Source of the DNA: Epiperipatus broadwayi
Taxonomy: Eukaryota > Onychophora > Udeonychophora > Euonychophora > Peripatidae
Reading direction: 5' to 3'
DNA: 64,000 nt
NCBI GenBank assembly: GCA_028023455.1
Contig: JAQFVV010012420.1
Span: 1,490,001-1,554,000 of the forward strand
Shown here piece by piece: positions 10,044 to 23,909 of this stretch (position 1 is its first letter; each line of letters begins with the position of its first letter). A program made the translations under genes and the position numbers. The notes below the pieces were generated by a model. That model was given only the letters and a program-made list of their open reading frames with translations. It was not told the DNA's origin and searched no databases.

Positions 10044-12547
10044 TTTAATACACATACAAGGGATGGGCAGACATCTCTACCTATGTAATAACTGAAACAC
10101 ACAGACTTATTACATGCAATAATAATATGACTTTTTATATGGATAAAATATCATGACATTAAATATAATCTTATAATATGTCTATATTATAGCACACTTT
10201 TCAAAGACAAATATTATAATTGAAATAAAAGAGGGGGGAGGGAGGAAGATATTTTCCTTGTTTATTTTATAATTTATTTATTCACGCTTTAATTAATTGT
10301 GATTATTTATTTTTAATCCTATAAAAATTTTTTTTCGTTAATAATACTAAAAAAAAACAAACGTTGAAACTTTCAATTATAAGTAATGATAATAATAATT
10401 TATAAAACTAGAAAAAATTCAAATTAAAATATCTGGAAATTAAAAAAATTCTTTGATGTTCTCCTTTATCAAATTTGCAACTAAAGTACAGAATTCGTTT
10501 TGAATGAGATTTCGATACTTCTATATATATTATAAATATCGAATGGTAATTTAAATTACGGTTGCTAAGAAAAAAGTATAAAATAATTATTTTATGATTT
10601 TTTACTGAAATTACTTAATTATGACTTAATTAAATTTTATTCTTTGGGTATTATTTAAGAAAAAATGAATTATAAGATATACATTGGATTTTAATATTTT
10701 TTAATTCGAAATATAAAGAAAGACTTTTTATGCGCTCATTTTTATTACTTAGAAGTATATTTGTTTTTTGATTTGTTCTTTTCTCAGAAAAAAAAAACAA
10801 CTTTTATGTATATATTAAAATTAACTTATATTCAGCCTAATCTCAAATAAATATGATCCATAGAGGTTTAACTAATATTCTTTAGACATATCCACAAAGA
10901 AAAATTTTATCTCGCTCTCCTCACATAAAGTACTATATGGCATTAAGTGGAATTCCTCAATCTTTGAAGTCCTTCTCTCTTAAGAAAATTTAAAATTCAC
11001 TAAATCAAAATCAGATAAGGTTCAAAGTTTATCTATCCATAGTCAATCAAATTATTGATCTCTGCCATCTGAAAGACGACCATTATGAAACACTCCGGAA
11101 TTGACCTTGAAAGTTCATTGCATCTGAGAAGTCATCTAAATTGGTTAATATTTTGGAAATAATTCTCAATTTTTAGTTTAAATTGATGGCTTTCTTAATG
11201 ATTAAATATATCTATTGTTCATATAATCTTTTGTAGATTTTATCTCTCTACCTTAATTGTATATTATATCTCAGTCAATTGATATACTCTTTTGTATTAA
11301 ATTTACTAGAAAAATTACAGACTTGAAATATATATTTTCTTTCAGTCAAAATAAACATGATCCTTTGTTTGAATGGTTGAGATTTTATTTTTGCTTTAGA
11401 TTTTTCCTAAAAAAAAAATATAACAATATAATTTCATAATACAATATTTTTTATATAACAGTAGACATGTTTGAACCTGGAATATATACAATCAAAGATA
11501 TACACACATATATAATGAGATCTTCAAGATGTGTACTGCAATATTTGGTTCGAATAAATAATAAGTTAAATGGTTAATAAAAAGTAAAAAAAAATTAATT
11601 TAAATATATAATAATATTAATCAATGTGATGGTGTATAATTTAAAAAGGTACTCCCAAAAGTATTTTATTGTTTTTCATTTTTAATAAAAAAAAACCCTC
11701 AAAGATACCAAACTTCTAAAAAGAAAGTTTACTCTTGGAATACTTTTAAAGAACTGATCATCATCAGTTATTACCACCATCCCAGCATGTGTCCCAGTGG
11801 ATGGAATGATTTCTTAGGATTGTGGATATTAGCTAGCATAAGTGTGTAAAAAGCATATATTTGGAATGAGTTACAAACACAAACAAAATGGATTAATAAA
11901 AAACTATTTAACAATTTATTAATAATGAATAAATAAAACTGTTCCATATATACTCACAACTATCAACACATACACAAAAATTATTAATATTACAGTAACA
12001 AAAGTTATTTTAAGTTTACGCTAAATTTAAGTTGATGGTTTTATAGTATTTATAATGATAAGATCATACCAGATTAAATATTGAAACAGTCACTAACCAG
12101 AGTTTTTTTCAGGTTCTTTTAATATTTTCATGTAGTTTTTCTTAGTTTTTTCTATGATGGTCTTTTTGAACACTGGTAATGTTGGTGATGTTATATGAGG
12201 TTATATGGAAGTATTGAGTAATTTATATAGCACTATCCATTTCTTCTTCCACGCCATTATAGAGACATTGCACAAGCTGTTTTTTTTCAAATTTCAGCAC
12301 TAATTTCTAGATACAACTGCATTTTTCAAGTTGTTTTGACTGGTGTGATTTTTGGTTATCTAGCCACACATGGTAGATGTATTTCTTCTAAATAAATTCA
12401 TCATACTGACTGTTGTAACTGAAATACTGAAAAATACTTTACAAACAGTCAGGAAAATACAGCTTATGGTGAAAAAAGAATTTTAATTAGCAATTGTTTA
12501 TCTTTTCAGCATTGATCACACTAATATGTTTCCAATAGTAGACTATA
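10044..12547. other. AT-rich DNA, no gene recognised
   Basis: I see only AT-rich sequence with poly(A)/poly(T) runs. The ORF-sized run at 11257-11439 has no recognisable motif. Confidence 0.5.
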
Positions 12548-13033
12548 CCCTAATGCAGGGGTGGGAAAATAGTGATCTGAGGGCTACATGTGGCCTGCTA
12601 AGAGTTTTTATGTGGCCTCCCAAGACAATCAGAAAAAATCCATCTTGAACTGAGATTTTCTTCCCATGTGCAACCGAAGATACATCTCATATTTTCCACT
12701 AGGACGGCCACATCAATACACATGTGCAGTGTAGATACGATGTGAAGTGCTTTTCCAGTTTATCTGGTTAATTTCAATTTTGTCTTTGCATTAGCAAATA
12801 TATACATTTCCAACTTTAATGAAACCATGATCCTCTGAAAAAATGTAAAATCGGTGATAAATGTCATGTGTTTAATGAAGAATGGACAAACAAATATTTC
12901 TTTGGTAATGCAAGGAATAAAGCAGTGTGTTTATTGTATCATGAAGAAAGGTTCACAATGCCACCCCCAATGCATCCCTCCACCAGCCTTTGTGAACACT
13001 GAGCAAAAACAATTGCCCACCCCTGCTCTAATG
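12548..13033 (+). mobile_element. hAT transposon deletion derivative with 8-bp target-site duplication
   Basis: The element body is 12556-13025. Its left end CAGGGGTGGG is mirrored by the right end CCCACCCCTG, ten perfect terminal bases. The flanks CCCTAATG (12548-12555) and CTCTAATG (13026-13033) form an 8-bp duplication with one mismatch, as expected for hAT. The 5' part resembles the usual subterminal 'GGGCTACATGTGGCC' type sequence. A frame starting near 12847 reads KIGDKCHVFNEEWTNKYFF and, a little on, KAVCLLYHEE. This matches the N-terminal zinc-finger-like start of hAT transposases, with a Tyr where the second Cys of C-L-x-C-H would be. The catalytic part is absent, so the copy is non-autonomous. 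Confidence 0.85.
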
Positions 13034-14989
13034 CAAAGCAATGTGGAATGAACTGTTGATCTCATAGAATTAAAATGATAATAATCAGAAAACCTAAGTG
13101 CTTGTTTCCAACCAATTTATCCCTAATTGATGTTCTAACACCATGGTTTTCAAACAATGTCACCAGCTAGGAAAAATATGACATTTGCATCATAACAACA
13201 ATGTATTTTTTGAAAAACATTCTGTTTAATGTCATCAAAACATGTTGTGGATGCAAATTTTATGTACATATCATATTTTTTCTCTTTATTTACATTTTAT
13301 AACATAGAAAGAAGAAAAATTCATTGATGACTTAAAATTTTTTAATTATAACTTCTAAAATATTAACAATTTTAACATTTTAATATTTTTTTTAAATCCA
13401 CCATCAGATTTTCTATAAAAGTGGACAAGTTGTTTAATTAAAGCTTCCATTTCAAAAGCAGATTAAATAAGAAAATTTTTTCTAAACTACACAATCCAAA
13501 TTCTCTCACCTATCAAAACATTTTTCATTCTTTGCTTATAGTATTATTCCATTATATTTAACAATCTTTAATAATGTGCACAAATTAATTTTTCTTTTAA
13601 CCTTTAGATAGTTTACATTTTTATCTTTCAAGTGACATGCATATATGTGTGCATACATAAATGGCAATTTGTATATTTATTAGTTAGTTCATATGAGTTT
13701 TTATTAAACACATTTGTTTCTCCCTGCATTATTATAGTTTGATCTGGGATACATTGGATTTGTTATAGCTACAATATAATTTTTCTGTTTTAGCAATTGT
13801 GTCCTCTCTCAATTATATCTCTATATTAAAATTTACTCATAACACTTTTATCTTTCCATAATTTTCCAATTCTAGCTTATAACATCTCTTCTGCCAATTT
13901 AAAATTGTTTGATCTAATTAAAATCCTTTATTTTTGTTGGGAATAAGCCTGAATGATCTGCATTTGAATATTTCATTAAATTGAATGATTAATCTTGCTA
14001 CTCTGACTGATATGCCATTAATTGCTACAATAAATTCTACTCCAGCATGATTTCAGTGTTTATGCACTTATAATAAAATTTATGTATGTGCCTTTTTTAC
14101 TTTTCCTTCTAATTTCATAAAATCTATCCTGTTCCATTTAATATTTAATTGTTTTTCTATAAATTCAAGCAGCTTTCCTTCACTTAGAAAATTATTCATG
14201 GTTGGTTATAGATAACAAAATTAAAACATAATCCTTAAATGGCACCTAGGTTTTTAACCAAGAGATTTTTAAGCTTTAATCACCAATCTCTGACTTGACT
14301 TATGACTTTATATTCTTCAAGAAATAAGAGCTAACTGTTATGATATATATATATATATTGTACCAGGTTTGATCCAATGCCGCTCACACTTCATCTGCAA
14401 AATGGTTTAGCTGGTTTTCTCACTTATTTATAATACATTTATAATCTTATTTAATTATAAATATTATGTGAATGAACCGGCACATTCAAGCAAAGGGAAG
14501 AATACTATTGATAGCAGAGCTGTCAATAATACTCACGATCAGATCGAGCTATGCAATGCATAACATGATCACATTTCCAGATCGTGGCTCACTCCGGGTG
14601 CCATCTAGTCTAAAACTAACATGTTCAGACAGTAGGCTCATAATCCAGCACTCAAAAAATCCATTAACTATCTTGTTTCACTTAAACAGTGGCAAAAGAA
14701 TTGACCAACAAATAAAGCTTTAAGTTTAAAAACAAATTATTTTAATTAACATTTATTAAACTAACTTTAAATATTTTATAAATCTTATTTACTAATATAA
14801 CACATGCACATATATAATTTGCACACTATAATATCTTATGAGAAAGCATTAAATAATATTTGAAATTTAAAATACAATGAAATCAATATACTAGCATATG
14901 AATACACACAGCATTTTAAACACACATATTAATAGTTCATCTATGTATGCAATAGAGTTCTTAAACTTGACTCTTGAGGTTTTATGAAT
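13034..14989. other. AT-rich DNA, no gene recognised
   Basis: Nothing was assigned. A (TA)n tract ending in TTGTACC is at 14343-14364. The stretch 14466-14720 is less AT-rich and open in one plus frame (83 codons), but shows no known motif. Confidence 0.45.
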
Positions 14990-15480
14990 GCGATGGCTAC
15001 TTTAGAAATAAGAAAAATGTTATTACCTAGGATTTTGAACATGGATACTTCTTGCTGTTTGCTGCTTCTAATGAAGTATTTCTAACCGGTTAGATTTGAA
15101 GTTTTCTTGTGGAGATTTGATTCTGATTATTCCAAGGCATTTTCTTTAAGACAATTAGATATTGAGTGGCTTCAGGTTGTTACACAGGCATTACTTTTAT
15201 CGGGTAGGTTGGCTGTTTTCATTAGACTTCAGGCTGGAGAAAGTCGTATGTTTTCTGAGGTTTTAACACTGCATTCTTGATTCTGGATATATAATAAGCT
15301 GACTGATATAACTCACTGATAGATTGTACTGAACTGATATCTCAAATGCAACTCTAATGCAACTAACTCGACTAACTGTCTGATAAAAAATTATCTATTT
15401 ATATATGAGGCGTGTTGTCATTTTGATATCCTCCAGCAATGTCTGTTATCGAAATTCCTTTGATAATCTTTTAATTACAT
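14990..15480 (-). promoter_or_regulatory. Possible solo LTR / promoter-like block
   Basis: Base composition is more balanced than in the flanks. On the minus strand a TATA-box-like CATATATAAATAG (near 15395-15408) is followed about 20-30 bp downstream by a C+A-rich stretch with repeated CAGTTAGTCGAGTTAG-type words. This resembles the U3/R junction of Gypsy-type LTRs. No target-site duplication, TG...CA ends or internal region could be fixed. The call rests on composition and the TATA box only. Confidence 0.25.
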
Positions 15481-18400
15481 GTTTTTGAAGATCGTTTAAT
15501 TAGTAGCCATGCAAATGTGTTGTTTTTATATTTTTAATTAGTAGCCATCACTGTGTTTTTAAATATTTTTTCCTTTATTTCATTTTAATACTTATTTTCA
15601 TGTGTTTTCTTTCAATAGAATTTTAACACACACATATACATACATTTATAATTTCTTTGTTTACTCTCACAGATATATATTTTATTAACAAGCACACATT
15701 AATTTGTCATTTCCATACCTGTATATTTTATTCTAATAAACTCAATATTAGTTTTAAGATTACTTTCTTTTGTTTAACTTAAATGAAAGAGATTTATATT
15801 TTTAAACTTTACTTTAGATTTTAATAATAATAATAAAAAAACTCTTTAACTTCTTTTATGAAACTTTTAGTTTGTTTCTACAGCAAATCCCCCTCCCACC
15901 TTTTAATTAATTAATTGTAATTTTTATTTCAAGAACTCTTAAACTTTTAACTATTTATTTTAATGAATAATAATAAGCAAAAACTCTTTACTTCTTTTAT
16001 AAAACCTTTAGACTTTTAATCTTACGTTTTCTTTGATGAAAGATTTTTATTTTAATAATTTTTTTAAACAAAATTATTATGTGCTGACACAATGTTGGTA
16101 CAATATATATAACATGTATTGTCATCATTTAGATTTCCTTCAAAAGAAAATAGTTGTTTTACTCAGGCAGAATAACCACAATTGGTTTTTAGTTTTAAAC
16201 TCAAGAGCCAAATGAATAAGATCACCATTCTGGGTGCTGTGTGTTATAACTTGGCTATTCATATTATTTTAGTTTATTATTAATAATATAATAATAATAA
16301 ATGAAATAAGAGATCGTAAAACTGGATACTATGAATTTGTTTAATCTAATTTTTTATGATTTTAAAGAGATAATAAAGAGTCCCTTTCAGTTAATAGCAA
16401 AATACTTAAAATATATGGTAGATATACATTCTACATAGTTTATAACATTAGCACTATTATAAAATATTACAAAAATAAGCATGTTTGAATACTTTTAAAA
16501 ATGTATAGTGATTACATTGGTGCCCTTAAGCAATAATAGTTGTACTTCTTAACATAATATTATATAAATATTTGGATCCTTAATAGATATTTCATTAAGA
16601 TGATTCTGAAATATAATTTCTATATAAAATATTTATAATGTGCTATATATGATATAATTTACATAAATATTCCAAGGACCTCTGAACTTTTGTGTTGTTA
16701 TATCAATTTAAACTCAATAAGATTACATCTAGCAATTACTTACATATAAATGAGAAGTATTAATCTAATTTTATATTTTACAAACTGTTTTTGTTCTGTG
16801 CATTCTTTTCATTATTATTCTTTTAATTAAACTAAACTGCACAATAGTTTAGAAAAGTTTCTAAATATTTGTGCATGTCTGGAAATACTAAATCAAATTA
16901 AATCATTGATTGTGGATGTTGATAGTATTGTTAGACAGCTGCCAATTTCAAGATTTTCTCATATATTTATTTAAAAAATTCTATCTTTAACATCTTAATA
17001 GGACTACTTTGGTATAGGTGTATATTATTATATGGACATCTGAAGGGTTGAAAACCATCAGTAAAAAAACAAAGCATAGGTGGTTTCATTTTGCAATAAA
17101 ATTTGTTTAAGTATGGATTAGATTCTGATTACTGGGCCAATTCATATACTCACTGCATATGATGTGTAACCTATGAGAATTGCCTATTTGAAAAAAAAGA
17201 TGTGTAAGCCTGATTAAAAGTTATATTTTCACAATTTTCTGTGGCTCCTAAAATTTTTAACATATTCCTAGTTTAAAAATACATTGAGATATATATCTTT
17301 GGTTATTCAAAACGGAAATTTATAATTTTGAGATGTAAAGCTTATATAATTGTTTTTTTCTGAAAGCAGGTTATAAAAAAAGTCATGAGGTTTTTAGAAG
17401 TATTTTTTTATTGTTTTATTGATAGAAAAAATATTAGTTTTATCTTAATGCATGTGTTAAATTATTTTAAAGAGAAAAGCATAGATTGAAAAAGAAATAA
17501 TTTTTAAAAAATTTGAACAATATATGTACAAAAAATATTTGTTCTTCTATTAATATGTATTGTAATGGTAATTATTTGCAATAGAAGCAGAGAAGTAATT
17601 AATAGTTCATTAACTAAGACTCAGTCCATATAAAAATACTCATTTGCCTCTTGTACCCTATATACTGAATGTCACACATCAGTGAGCATATTCTCAGAGC
17701 TGTGGGAGGGTTTTTCTACAAGTCATGTGTGTGGCATTAATTATATGTGCTTATTAACATGTGTGGTATAAAATAAAAGTATTATAACAATACAATAATT
17801 AAGTGTAAGTAATTTGTGTATTTTATGAAATATCAAAATATTTTATTCTATACTTGCTTCAATATAGGCATAAAATAACAGTGAATAACTAAGTAATAAT
17901 AAAACAATTTATTAATGGAAAAAAAATCAATAAATAGATAATGAAACAAATCTTTAGAATCTTCTTTGAAGATTTTGTTTCTTGAGTATTTTTCAAGACA
18001 GAAATTATAATAAATGTTCAAGTCTTTTCTTTTCTACAAATATACATTATAACTTCTCAGATGTATAAAAAATATTAATTCTCTTTATACTGTTTTCCTG
18101 GAAATAATTTAATTCATATTATTCTTTATGAATAACCATATAATTCATTCTGTGAATCATTTAAATTTTAAATATTTTATTCTTTTATTTTATTCATGAA
18201 TAAAAGATGTCATTTATGACAGTTTCAAAGTACAGTTTTCCACTCATTAGTTTTTTGAAAGTTCAATATTTCTTCCTTTATTTATTTGAATATTCCAAAG
18301 ATAACAAGACAAAAACATTAAAGCTTCTTGCTTTAGATTATCTTACCATTTGTTTAAAAATTCTTCTTCTTCCTTTAAGTATCCTTAAAATATTAAATGC

Positions 18401-19217
18401 AAATTACACATAGTATTGATATTTTATTTCTTCTTAAAAAGGTCTTCTTGACTGTTCATTAATGAAGTTCCATTTATCTCTAGCAGATTTTACTAGTTGA
18501 TAGGGAAGATATTGAGCATTGTTCTAGTGATAAGAATTGATGGACTATTTGCTTTAATTTTTGCAAGCCATTTTACATTAAAGTTCGAATATTCAAAGTA
18601 TCTTCATCACTTCTAGCAAATTAAAGTATTTATAAATGTACACTTCTTGTATAGGTTTAACTTAATAGATAATTTGTTTTACTTCCTTCTCTGTTTCGAG
18701 GAATAGTGAGAGAGAGAGAGAGAGAAAAAAAATCACACTCTCATTTCAATATTTTCGATCTCATTTATTTATAAAAGCTTTTGTTGTCTTTATAAATTTT
18801 TGAGATCTTTTCCATAATGAATTTAAAAACTATTTGTTTTGAAACAAAGAGAAAATTAACTAAATAAATATATTAACTTGGCATATTTCATTTTCCCCTT
18901 CTTTATTTCAATCCTAACATGTATGTACATATGTATGTATATAGGCATAAATGAGTACACACATCTTGGTTTTCAAAAGTATCTCAATGTAACTTTGGCA
19001 TTGCCAATATGATAGTTACAATATATATATATTAATGACATATTGAAAAAGTTCATGTGTAAATGAAAATGGATTTGATGATATTAAATTGAATACAAAT
19101 GAGATGTCGATTATTTCGATTTATTTATAATTCGATTGATTAAGCGTTTATATGTATATAGAAAGAAATGTAATACAGAAATGTTTTTTTTCTGTTTTAT
19201 TTATTATTTATTTAAAT
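15481..19217. other. AT-rich DNA, no gene recognised
   Basis: No coding or RNA gene was seen. A short (GA)n microsatellite is at 18709-18725. ORF-sized runs at 16033-16215 and 18207-18413 are low complexity and show no motif. Confidence 0.5.
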
Positions 19218-19341
19218 AAATTACTATATGTTGTCAAGCGTTGGTGGCCTAGTGGTTAGTATAGCTGCCTTCCAAGCAGCTGGCCCGGGTTCGCTTCCCG
19301 GTCAACGTTTTGACATATGGAAAAAAAATTACTATATGTTG
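19218..19341 (+). mobile_element. Retroposed tRNA insertion: 16-bp target-site duplications and A tail around tRNA-Gly
   Basis: AAATTACTATATGTTG occurs at 19218-19233 and again, identical, at 19326-19341. Between them lie a 4-nt leader, the tRNA-Gly gene, a short trailer TTGACATATGG and an A run starting at 19321. This is the signature of target-primed reverse transcription of a short RNA by a LINE or Penelope enzyme. The trailer extends past a TTTT (19308-19311), so the source RNA would have read through the first weak Pol III stop. Confidence 0.8.
19238..19309 (+). tRNA. tRNA-Gly (anticodon TCC)
   Basis: The full cloverleaf is visible. The acceptor stem is GCGTTGG paired with TCAACGT (two G-T wobbles, one at the first pair), with T as discriminator. 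The D-arm region is TGGCCTAGTGGTTAG, which also supplies the A box. The anticodon arm is GCTGC-CTTCCAA-GCAGC with TCC at the wobble-to-third position. The T arm is CCGGG-TTCGCTT-CCCGG and supplies the B box. The length of 72 nt is usual for cytosolic tRNA-Gly, and no intron is present. A T run follows directly (19308-19311) and could terminate Pol III. The first-pair wobble and the target-site duplications suggest a retroposed copy. It may still be transcribed, since tRNA promoters are internal. Confidence 0.93.
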
Positions 19342-20257
19342 ATAAAAAGGAAATCAACATTGAGGGGAAAAAATATTGCATTAATTTTGAAATGATATAG
19401 AAATACTTACAAATAAATTAAGATAATTTTAATGGAATGATAAGAAAGATTTAGAATTTATAAGTTTTGTCATAGTTTTTTCCAATACTTTATGGAAAGG
19501 TGGTAAAAAAGCCTGTCTCCTGCAGGAATCTATTTAAGATGCTAACGTTATTTTTTGAAGTAGATATTTTAATAAAATGCTGCATTAGTGCTTTGCATGG
19601 TTCGATGCAATGGTTGAGAGGTAGATACTGGAACTTAACCCAACTTTATTATTTCCAGGATTCAAAATTTTTATGAATTCTTGAGCAGAATTCTATTCAA
19701 TTATTCATTTATTGCATTAGTAATATACGTTACAAGCATTATTACAAACGATTTTCTGTTGTTAGTAAAATTAAATTAAAAAGTAATTGAAAAACAAGTT
19801 TAATGTGATTTAAAAATAATTTATACACAATTTTTCTAAATTGATTTTAAAAAAATAATAATGAGGTTATTGCCTTGTTTATTGCTGAAATAAACCTATT
19901 AAATTATTTAAGCAAGTTTTATAAATAACTAGTAAACTAATTAACATGATATGCAATATAATCAAAAATCAAACTCTTAAAAACAAAATAAATAAAAATA
20001 CTTATTTTGAAATTCTTGAAATTGGAGGGTTGTCTTTTGTTAAATTATTTAAATTTTTTATATTCGTACTTAAATCTGTCTTTCATTATAAGAACCTAGA
20101 AAACTCCTGGTTAGTACTTTTTAATCCAAGCATTTAACTTTTATTTTTTTACAAATTGATTTTTTATTCTTACACCATTATAAAAAAGTTAAATGTAGTA
20201 TATATGTTAAGGCATATAAAATAATTAGGCAAAACACTATTATATTCAACCATCTAA
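19342..20257. other. AT-rich DNA, no gene recognised
   Basis: No feature was recognised. A 63-codon plus-strand run at 19946-20137 shows no motif. Confidence 0.5.
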
Positions 20258-20450
20258 TAACATGTGATCATTAAACAAGGCAAAACTCTCCATACAGTAG
20301 TGCCACCCTGTGCCAACCAGAGTAATCAATGGATGCCAGAAGGCATGGATGGCACTACTGTTTGGAGAGTTTTGCCTTGTTTAATAACAATTATGTGCTA
20401 GTATAAGAGATGGTGATCATGTGATGTTTAGTGGTTTAACATGTGATCAT
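20258..20450. mobile_element. Fold-back insertion with 14-bp target-site duplication
   Basis: TAACATGTGATCAT is repeated exactly at 20258-20271 and 20437-20450. The insert contains an inverted repeat: the left arm 20271-20310 begins TTAAACAAGGCAAAACTCTC, the right arm is 20344-20383, with essentially one mismatch over 37 bp and a 33-nt loop. A 53-nt unpaired tail starting AATAACAA follows. There is no coding potential. A duplication of 14 bp fits insertion by a LINE-type enzyme better than by a cut-and-paste transposase. The family is unidentified. Confidence 0.75.
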
Positions 20451-21544
20451 CATAAAAGATAATTTACTATGTTTTTATTCTTTTAGTTTTATTTATTCTA
20501 ACAGTTCAATTTTAAAATAAATATTACATATCTAATATAATTTTTATTTTATTTGAACTATGAGCATTGACAGCTGTAACACATTATCTATTACAAAAAC
20601 TAGAATTCTCATTGTAAGCATGAGTAAAAATGAATAACAGATAATGGTGCCAAGATCGCTAGATTAGTTTCTGGTTTTTGATTTTTATATGTGAGAATAT
20701 GTCTGGTAATAATACCTTTATTAATATTATTTGATTCAATGATTTGAAAGTTTCAAAGATTTTAAACTCAAACCAATTTGCTTATGTAATCACTGATAGT
20801 TTTCACTGCATTAACAACTATCTATTTTAATAATCTTAGGGTACTTCTACTACTTTGCAAAAGAATACAATATACCAAAATAAAATATCTTTGAACTCTT
20901 CTAGATTGTATTTAACATCTCTATAGCAACAATAACATATTATATCTTTATATTTTAGAGTTCTCTATGATTTTTCTTTTTGCAGACCAATAAACAGACA
21001 CCAGTCTAAGATTTGACTGACACTATTATCTACTATCCACTAACTACTTATATTTACATAGAGCTCTGGGGTAAAGTGATATAAAGTAAATTATGGCTGC
21101 TAATGGAAATATTAAATATAGGCAAGACAAATCATGCTGATTTGTTTGAAATACTTATTTGAATTATATATAACTTGAATTTGGAGTATTACAATAATCA
21201 AACATCAATGTTTTAAATTTCCATGCATATCCAATGTCATATTTTTAAAATTAATATCCATAAATGATTATATTCAAGCCATTTATTTATTGTATTTTGC
21301 CTTTCTTTATATTTAGCTCAACTTTATTTTTTTAGTTCAATATTTTTTTTATGATATACCTTGTTCAGTGCTGGACTTTTATGCATGGATTCACAATAGC
21401 AATCAGCATCAATTTGTATCCACTATTTTGTTAATATATTATATTAATTTATTTATATTAGTATATTCTATAATATTTATATAGTTCTAGATATTAGTTT
21501 TGTTTTCTTCTTATTAGAACAATTTTAATTAATTATTATCACTG
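20451..21544. other. AT-rich DNA, no gene recognised
   Basis: No feature was found in this stretch. Confidence 0.5.
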
Positions 21545-22560
21545 ATACTAGTAATAATAGAATTTTATTGGGTAGATCAGAATATAATAATCAAGATTTA
21601 ATAGATATCATTAAAGGTTTGTGCACAAAAATTGATGAATCATGAACTAGACCTGAGGAATTTTATAAAAGTTTGAGGAATCACAAAAAAAATTGAAGGA
21701 TTTTCAGTATGAATTAAAAAAATCCCAAGTTAAATATAAAAATTTCAAAGTCAAATAGTAGCAGTACAACAAAACCTTTTGAGCAGAGATGAATGCCCAA
21801 AATGTCCAAGATTTCAAGCAAGAAATAGACTGGAAAAAATTGTGACAATGAAGAAAAAAATTAAGAATGTGAAGAATGATAATTTTGAAGTTAAAGATTC
21901 TTTAATTGCACATATTTTAGTAAAGGATAGCAAAAAATATTCATTACAGTAACATAATAAAAATAATAGTGGTAATTTTTCAGCAGTAATTTAGGAAAAA
22001 GTTGCTCCAAATGAAAAAATCTGTCTGCAAGACAAACATGCAATGAGCTTAGAATAGATAATAATAGTGAAAATAAAGAATTATCACTGGATATGAAACT
22101 TCTGAAATCTAAATGATTTTGCTATCATGAAGTATGTAGTCATTGTGAGTAGAGATATTCTGATTATGAATGTAGGGATCTTGTTTGACTGCAGAGTAAG
22201 GAATGTTTTAATATGAGTGAAAATTTAAAACTAATATACAAAGTAAAACATTATGAAGGATGTATAAATGCAATATATTTTAATAGTTTAATATAAGAGT
22301 TGTAAGTAGTTCTAATAATGTAAATTTATTGAGAAGGGATTGTGATCTTAATCCATCACTTTTATTTTGTGGTATGGAATATAGAAATAGTATGTTTGTG
22401 ACAAAAAATATATCTCTTTCAGGAGATTATCTGATTGTAAGTTGTATTAGAAATATTCAGGTATATATAGATAAGTTATCTACTAATATAATAAAGAAAG
22501 GCATTAAATGTATAGCTTTGCATAAAGCAACTATTCCCAAGTTATTTTAAAGAAATAATA
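21545..22560 (+). pseudogene. Decayed coding-like stretch, possibly a retroelement ORF1
   Basis: The plus strand reads like former protein-coding DNA: Lys/Asn/Glu-rich frames broken by stops, for example QDLIDIIKGLCTKIDES near 21590. A cysteine cluster near 22118-22185 has two C-x2-C-like pairs plus His (FCYHEVCSHCE, then DYECRDL). From 22329 an open frame of 73 codons reads RRDCDLNPSLLFCGMEYR and so on. A zinc knuckle after a charged, coiled-coil-like region would suit a LINE or LTR gag-type ORF1, but no family is recognised. Confidence 0.35.
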
Positions 22561-23909
22561 TCCTGAAAATGTTTGTGAGTTGTGGAAAGGATGCATGGAA
22601 AAAATGCCATATATGAAGTTACTTTACAAGAAGAAAGATCTTTAATGAATAAAAATGATAGTAAAATTGCATTGTATAAAATATTCTCCAATACTTTAAG
22701 ATTGCATGCATAAATTTGTTATAACTGGAAGAGATCATTATGTTAAATGATATGGTAGATGGAAAACAGCTGGTAATCATACAAATGCAGTGAAAAAGTT
22801 CAGCTCAAATCATTCAAGAGATAATGACAGATGAGCAAATGCTACTTGTATAATATTATTATTTTAATGATTTAGGAATTTTATCTTTCTATATGGATAA
22901 GGATGTCTATAACTTTGATTCTTCAAAGTGTGGTGATGATAAATATATTTATCAGCTTACTGGTAATTAAATACTTCAATAAAATGGTAAATCACAATGG
23001 ATCTAATATTAAATATCTAATTTATATTAGTGACTATTGTCATATTTTTCTTTGAATAAAGAAACTGATTGCATTGTTAAAAATTTACAAAATCACTATA
23101 ATATGATGAGCCTGATGACTGATTTATATTGTAAATATTCAACTACAATGAAATCTAAATTATAAGTAGGAATGATTTTTTTGTAATTATTTTATTGGTA
23201 GTTAGTATAATTAAAATCTTAATATGTATAAAAGGCTTATCTAATTCTAAAAGTCCTATACTTACGATTTTGTTATTAATTAAATGGTATATATTATTTC
23301 ATGTTTTCCTGAAGCCTGAAAAAGAGGAGAGAATAATACATCTCAAAATGCTATGGATATACTAACCTGTTTAATGTTCTATTACTAACAGTTGAATGTA
23401 TTTGGAATATTTAAATAAAGTTAAATTTTTTTCAAGACACTCAATACACATATTAGATAATGAAAATAGTTCAATATAAAAATACAGATATATTATTTCA
23501 TGTTTATCTCATATAAATATAAGTGTTAGTTAGTACATTTATAAATAGATTTTATTTAAGTTACATCAATCACGTAGTAAATGGATTTAACTAAGTTTCG
23601 TAATCATCTAAGATTTATTTAGCTATGTTTAAAAAATATTTTAATAAAGATTAATTTTATTTATTTTTGTAGAAATAAATAATATAAAATTTTGAAAATG
23701 ATAGTTCTTTATTTGCTTTGGGAACTTATTCCTAGATTAATTAATGAGATTTAACTTTAGTTAAAATAGTTCAAATAAGCTAAAAAAAATTTATCAAAGG
23801 AGTGGATTTGTAGCTATTGGTTAATGATCTGCATTAAACTAAATACGTTAAAAAATTATTTAGCTTATTTAAAAATTAGAGATATATAAGTTCTTAAAAA
23901 AAAAAAAAA
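22561..23909. other. AT-rich DNA, no gene recognised
   Basis: The first few hundred bases may continue the decayed coding-like stretch before it. After about 23000 only AT-rich sequence is seen. Confidence 0.4.
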
